A DNA stretch of 8,282 nucleotides, from NCBI GenBank assembly GCA_023386765.1, contig JAEWJD010000125.1, forward strand, positions 1 through 8,282. The letters are read 5' to 3'. The notes under the pieces are model-generated. The model had not been told where the DNA came from. It worked only from the letters and a program-made list of their open reading frames with translations, and did not search any database. Shown here piece after piece: positions 6,200 through 8,282 of the stretch. How positions within the stretch are numbered: the first letter of the stretch is position 1; the number at the start of each line of letters is the position of its first letter. This stretch comes from Pseudomonadota bacterium (GTDB taxonomy: Bacteria > Pseudomonadota > Gammaproteobacteria > Burkholderiales > Burkholderiaceae_B). The position numbers and the translations under genes are program-made.

Positions 6200-7030
6200 T
6201 CAGGCGAGCCAGCGCTTGCGGCGGCGATAGAACTTCTGGTCGCGGAAACTCTTGCGTTCGCCGCTGGAGATGCCGAGGTAGAACTCCTTGACGTCTTCGT
6301 TCTCGGCCAGGTCGGCTGCCGCGCCGTCCATCATGACGCGGCCGTTCTCCAGGATGTAGCCATAGTCGGCATAGCGCAGGGCGATGTTGGTGTTCTGTTC
6401 GGCCAGCAGGAAACTGACCCGCTCGCGTTGGTTGAGATCGCGCACGATCTCGAAGATTTCTTCGACGATCTGCGGGGCCAGGCCCATCGAGGGCTCGTCC
6501 AGCAGGATCATGTTCGGGCTGGCCATCAGCGCACGGCCGATCGCGGTCATCTGCTGTTCGCCACCCGAGGTGTAGCCGGCCTGGCTGCCGCGGCGTTGCT
6601 TGAGACGGGGGAAGTACTGATAGACCCGCTCCAGCGCGGCGTCGACCTCTGCGCGCGACAGGTTGCGGGTGTAGGCGCCGGTCAGCAGGTTCTCTTCGAT
6701 GGTCAGGTGGGCGAAGCAATGGCGGCCCTCCATGACCTGCACCACGCCACGCTTGACCAGCTCGGCCGGCGAGAGCCGTTCGATGCGCTCGTCGCGGTAC
6801 TGGATATAGCCTTTGGTCACGTCGCCGCGCTCGCCCTTGAGCAGGTTGGAGACGGCGCGCAGGGTGGTGGTCTTGCCCGCGCCGTTGGCGCCCAGCAGCG
6901 CCACGATGCTGCCTTCGGGCACACGCAGGGACACACCCTTGAGCACCAGGATGACGTGGTTGTAGATCACTTCGATGCCATTCACATCGAGCAGGATCGG
7001 AACGGAGGGGGTAGGGGTGGCGTCGGTCAT
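6200..7030 (-). CDS. livF: LivF-like ABC transporter ATP-binding protein
   Basis: 276 residues; one of the two ATPases that energise a branched-chain-amino-acid-type (HAAT) uptake ABC transporter at the inner membrane. Walker A is GANGAGKT (47-54), the Q-loop is VVQVMEGRHCF (Gln98), the signature is TSGGEQQ (154-160, Thr in place of the usual Leu), Walker B is MILLDEP (174-180, Glu179) and the D-loop is SMGLAP (181-186). The switch histidine is replaced by Gln in LLAEQNTN (208-215), which is normal for LivF. A basic tail of about 25-30 residues (SFRDQKFYRRRKRW) exceeds the usual 235-residue LivF. The ATG at 7028-7030 has AGGA seven bases upstream; the frame extends to 7246 only as unlikely sequence overlapping the binding-protein gene. 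The LivG, LivH and LivM partners are not in the window and may lie beyond 8282. Confidence 0.92.
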   Translation of the reverse strand: MTDATPTPSVPILLDVNGIEVIYNHVILVLKGVSLRVPEGSIVALLGANGAGKTTTLRAVSNLLKGERGDVTKGYIQYRDERIERLSPAELVKRGVVQVMEGRHCFAHLTIEENLLTGAYTRNLSRAEVDAALERVYQYFPRLKQRRGSQAGYTSGGEQQMTAIGRALMASPNMILLDEPSMGLAPQIVEEIFEIVRDLNQRERVSFLLAEQNTNIALRYADYGYILENGRVMMDGAAADLAENEDVKEFYLGISSGERKSFRDQKFYRRRKRWLA

Positions 7031-7053
7031 GGCGTTTCCTGCGGGATACAAGG

Positions 7054-7075
7054 GCCGCCGGCCGAAGCCGGCGGC
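7054..7075 (-). other. Intercistronic hairpin with UUCG tetraloop
   Basis: On the transcribed (minus) strand the sequence reads GCCGCCGGC-TTCG-GCCGGCGGC: a perfect nine-base-pair GC stem closed by C-UUCG-G, an exceptionally stable RNA tetraloop. It falls in the 55-base gap between the binding-protein stop and the LivF start, ahead of the LivF ribosome site. No T-run follows, so it more likely protects the upstream mRNA 3' end or partly attenuates transcription than ends it fully. This would raise binding-protein output over the ATPase. Confidence 0.7.
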
Positions 7076-7085
7076 GCGCTGCACA

Positions 7086-8282
7086 TCAGTCCTGGCACTG
7101 GCGCGGAGTGATGTTCTTCTCCTTGGCGTACTTGGCCGCCAGTTCCTTGACCATGGGATCGACAATGCTCTTGTCGGCCTGGTACCAATCGGAGACGACG
7201 TTGAACTTCTTGCCATCCCACTGCACGATGCGGGACCAGTCATCACCCATGTGGTTGCTGCAGCTGGTCTTGACCGGACGCATGATTTCGCCGAAGCCCA
7301 GCTCGTCCAGACGCTCCTTGGTCAGGTTGAGGTTCTCAAAGCCCCAGCGCACCTGTTCGGGCGTGCGCGCCTTGCCCTTGCCGAATTTTTCCTGCGCCGC
7401 GCGGATGGCTTCGACCTGCAGCATCGAGATCATCATGCCGCGTGTGTGGGCGATGGTGCCCAGCGTGGTGGTGCCGGATTTATCGGCGCCCTGGCCCTTG
7501 TCGTAGACGTATTTCTTCAAGTCGTCATAGACCTTGCCGGTGCCGCCGCTGTTGTGGATGGTGATGGCGTTGTAACCCTTGGCCACTTCGCCCAGGTCAC
7601 GCACATCGCCTTCCGAGCCGGCCCACCAGACGGCATACATCTTGTCGCGCGGATAACCGCTGGCCTGCGCTTCGCGGATGGCCGTAGGCGTCATGATGCC
7701 GGCGCTCCAGAGCAGCACGTAGTTGGGGCGTTGCTGGCGGATCTGCAGCCAGGTGGACTTCTGTTCCACGCCCGGCGCGGTGACCGGATAGAGCAGCAGC
7801 TCGAAGCCTTCCTTGGCGGCACGCTTTTGCAGCAGCTGGATGGGCTCCTTGCCATACGGCGAGTCGTGGTAGACCAGGGCGATCTTCTTGCCCTTGAGTT
7901 TGTCCAAGCCGCCTTCTTTCTTGGCGATGTCCTGGATCATCGAGTCCGCGGCGGTCCAGTAGGTACCCAGCAGCGGGAAATTCCACTCGAACACCGAACC
8001 GTCGGCCGACTGCGACAGGCCGTAGCCCATGGTCTCGACCGGCACCTTGTCCACGAAGGCCTTGTCGGTCACCGCAAAGGTGATGCCGGTGGACTGGGTG
8101 TCGAAGCCGGAGGCGCCGGTACCCTTGCCCTTGAGGCGCTCGTAGCACTCCACGCCCCGGTCGGTGGCATAGGCGGTTTCGCATTCCTCGTAGGCGATTT
8201 TCACGCCGTTGACGCCGCCGTCACGCTCATTGACCAGCTTCAGATAGTCGAGCTTGCCGTCGGCCCATGGAATGCCCAGGGG
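7086..8282 (-). CDS. HAAT-family ABC transporter substrate-binding protein (N-terminus missing)
   Basis: 398 residues are visible, ending at TGA (7086-7088) and running open to the right edge as P-L-G-I-P-W-A-D-G-K...; the signal peptide and first lobe start are outside the window. A GTG at 8202-8204 could be taken as a start but is internal, because the conserved segment YLKLVNERDGGVNG precedes it. The Peripla_BP_6 (LivK-like) fold is shown by GVNGVKIAYEE, KIALVYHDSPYGKEP, the segment YVLLWSAGIMTPTAIREAQ and a final domain with WSRIVQWDGKKFNVVSDW. Cysteines near the N-terminal side (EECE, VECYE) and near the C-terminus (KTSCSN, RQCQD) could form disulfides in the periplasm. It feeds the LivF-containing transporter encoded downstream. 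The solute is unknown; the neighbouring ligase-like gene hints at an organic or aromatic acid. Confidence 0.9.
   Translation of the reverse strand, partial: PLGIPWADGKLDYLKLVNERDGGVNGVKIAYEECETAYATDRGVECYERLKGKGTGASGFDTQSTGITFAVTDKAFVDKVPVETMGYGLSQSADGSVFEWNFPLLGTYWTAADSMIQDIAKKEGGLDKLKGKKIALVYHDSPYGKEPIQLLQKRAAKEGFELLLYPVTAPGVEQKSTWLQIRQQRPNYVLLWSAGIMTPTAIREAQASGYPRDKMYAVWWAGSEGDVRDLGEVAKGYNAITIHNSGGTGKVYDDLKKYVYDKGQGADKSGTTTLGTIAHTRGMMISMLQVEAIRAAQEKFGKGKARTPEQVRWGFENLNLTKERLDELGFGEIMRPVKTSCSNHMGDDWSRIVQWDGKKFNVVSDWYQADKSIVDPMVKELAAKYAKEKNITPRQCQD

Noticed and set aside
4820..7111. Very long plus-strand open frame of 763 codons
   Set aside because: It is antisense to the ligase-like and LivF genes, which carry clear family motifs. 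Its product is Gly/Ala/Gln/His-rich with no recognisable domain, as expected from the third-position GC bias of the opposite strand.
8202..8204. GTG as the start of the substrate-binding protein
   Set aside because: The frame continues upstream to the window edge with conserved binding-protein sequence, and starting here would remove the signal peptide and first strand that an exported protein needs.

Overview
The window is GC-rich, densely coded DNA with short intergenic gaps and ATGA start/stop overlaps. Gene content (two-domain PPK2, BigR-type regulator with a persulfide dioxygenase, HAAT-type ABC transporter next to a CoA-ligase-like gene) suggests a betaproteobacterium, most likely Burkholderiales/Alcaligenaceae (Bordetella or Achromobacter type). 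That placement comes from recognising protein styles, not from a search. I see no rRNA, tRNA, CRISPR array, insertion sequence or phage gene, and no stretch over 300 bases lacks a gene.

Layout: (1) 1-234, +, the 3' end of an unrecognised gene. (2) 244-2659, -, a three-gene set read pap -> GNAT acetyltransferase -> HIT protein. It encodes a two-domain polyphosphate:AMP phosphotransferase, an N-acetyltransferase and a histidine-triad nucleotide hydrolase/transferase; the last two overlap by ATGA. (3) 2734-4863, a divergent sulfur module. A Blh/ETHE1-like persulfide dioxygenase is on the minus strand. On the plus strand lie a BigR/SqrR-like ArsR regulator with two cysteines 66 residues apart and two half-size YeeE/YedE membrane proteins. 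The 81-bp gap between the divergent genes is AT-rich. It holds a perfect 10-9-10 inverted repeat overlapping a near-consensus sigma70 promoter (TTGATT-17-TATAAT). (4) 4883-8282, -, part of a branched-chain-amino-acid-type (HAAT) ABC uptake operon, read substrate-binding protein (N-terminus off the right edge) -> LivF-like ATPase -> PaaK-like adenylate-forming enzyme. A strong GC hairpin with a C(UUCG)G tetraloop on the transcribed strand separates the first two genes.

How the genes may work together: the sulfur module fits a sensor/detoxification circuit. Persulfide oxidises the two cysteines of the repressor, releasing the central operator; the dioxygenase then oxidises glutathione persulfide to sulfite, and the split YeeE/YedE pair moves a sulfur species across the inner membrane. 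In the pap group, the HIT protein may release AMP from AMP derivatives and Pap would rephosphorylate AMP using polyphosphate. In the right-hand operon the importer probably takes up an organic acid or amino-acid-like solute that the ligase-like protein may activate. That ligase lacks a recognisable SSGTTG-type P-loop, so its chemistry is the least certain point in the window. All three systems resemble known types; the less ordinary elements are the operator/promoter architecture, the degenerate ligase P-loop, the asymmetric PPK2 domains and the UUCG intercistronic hairpin.
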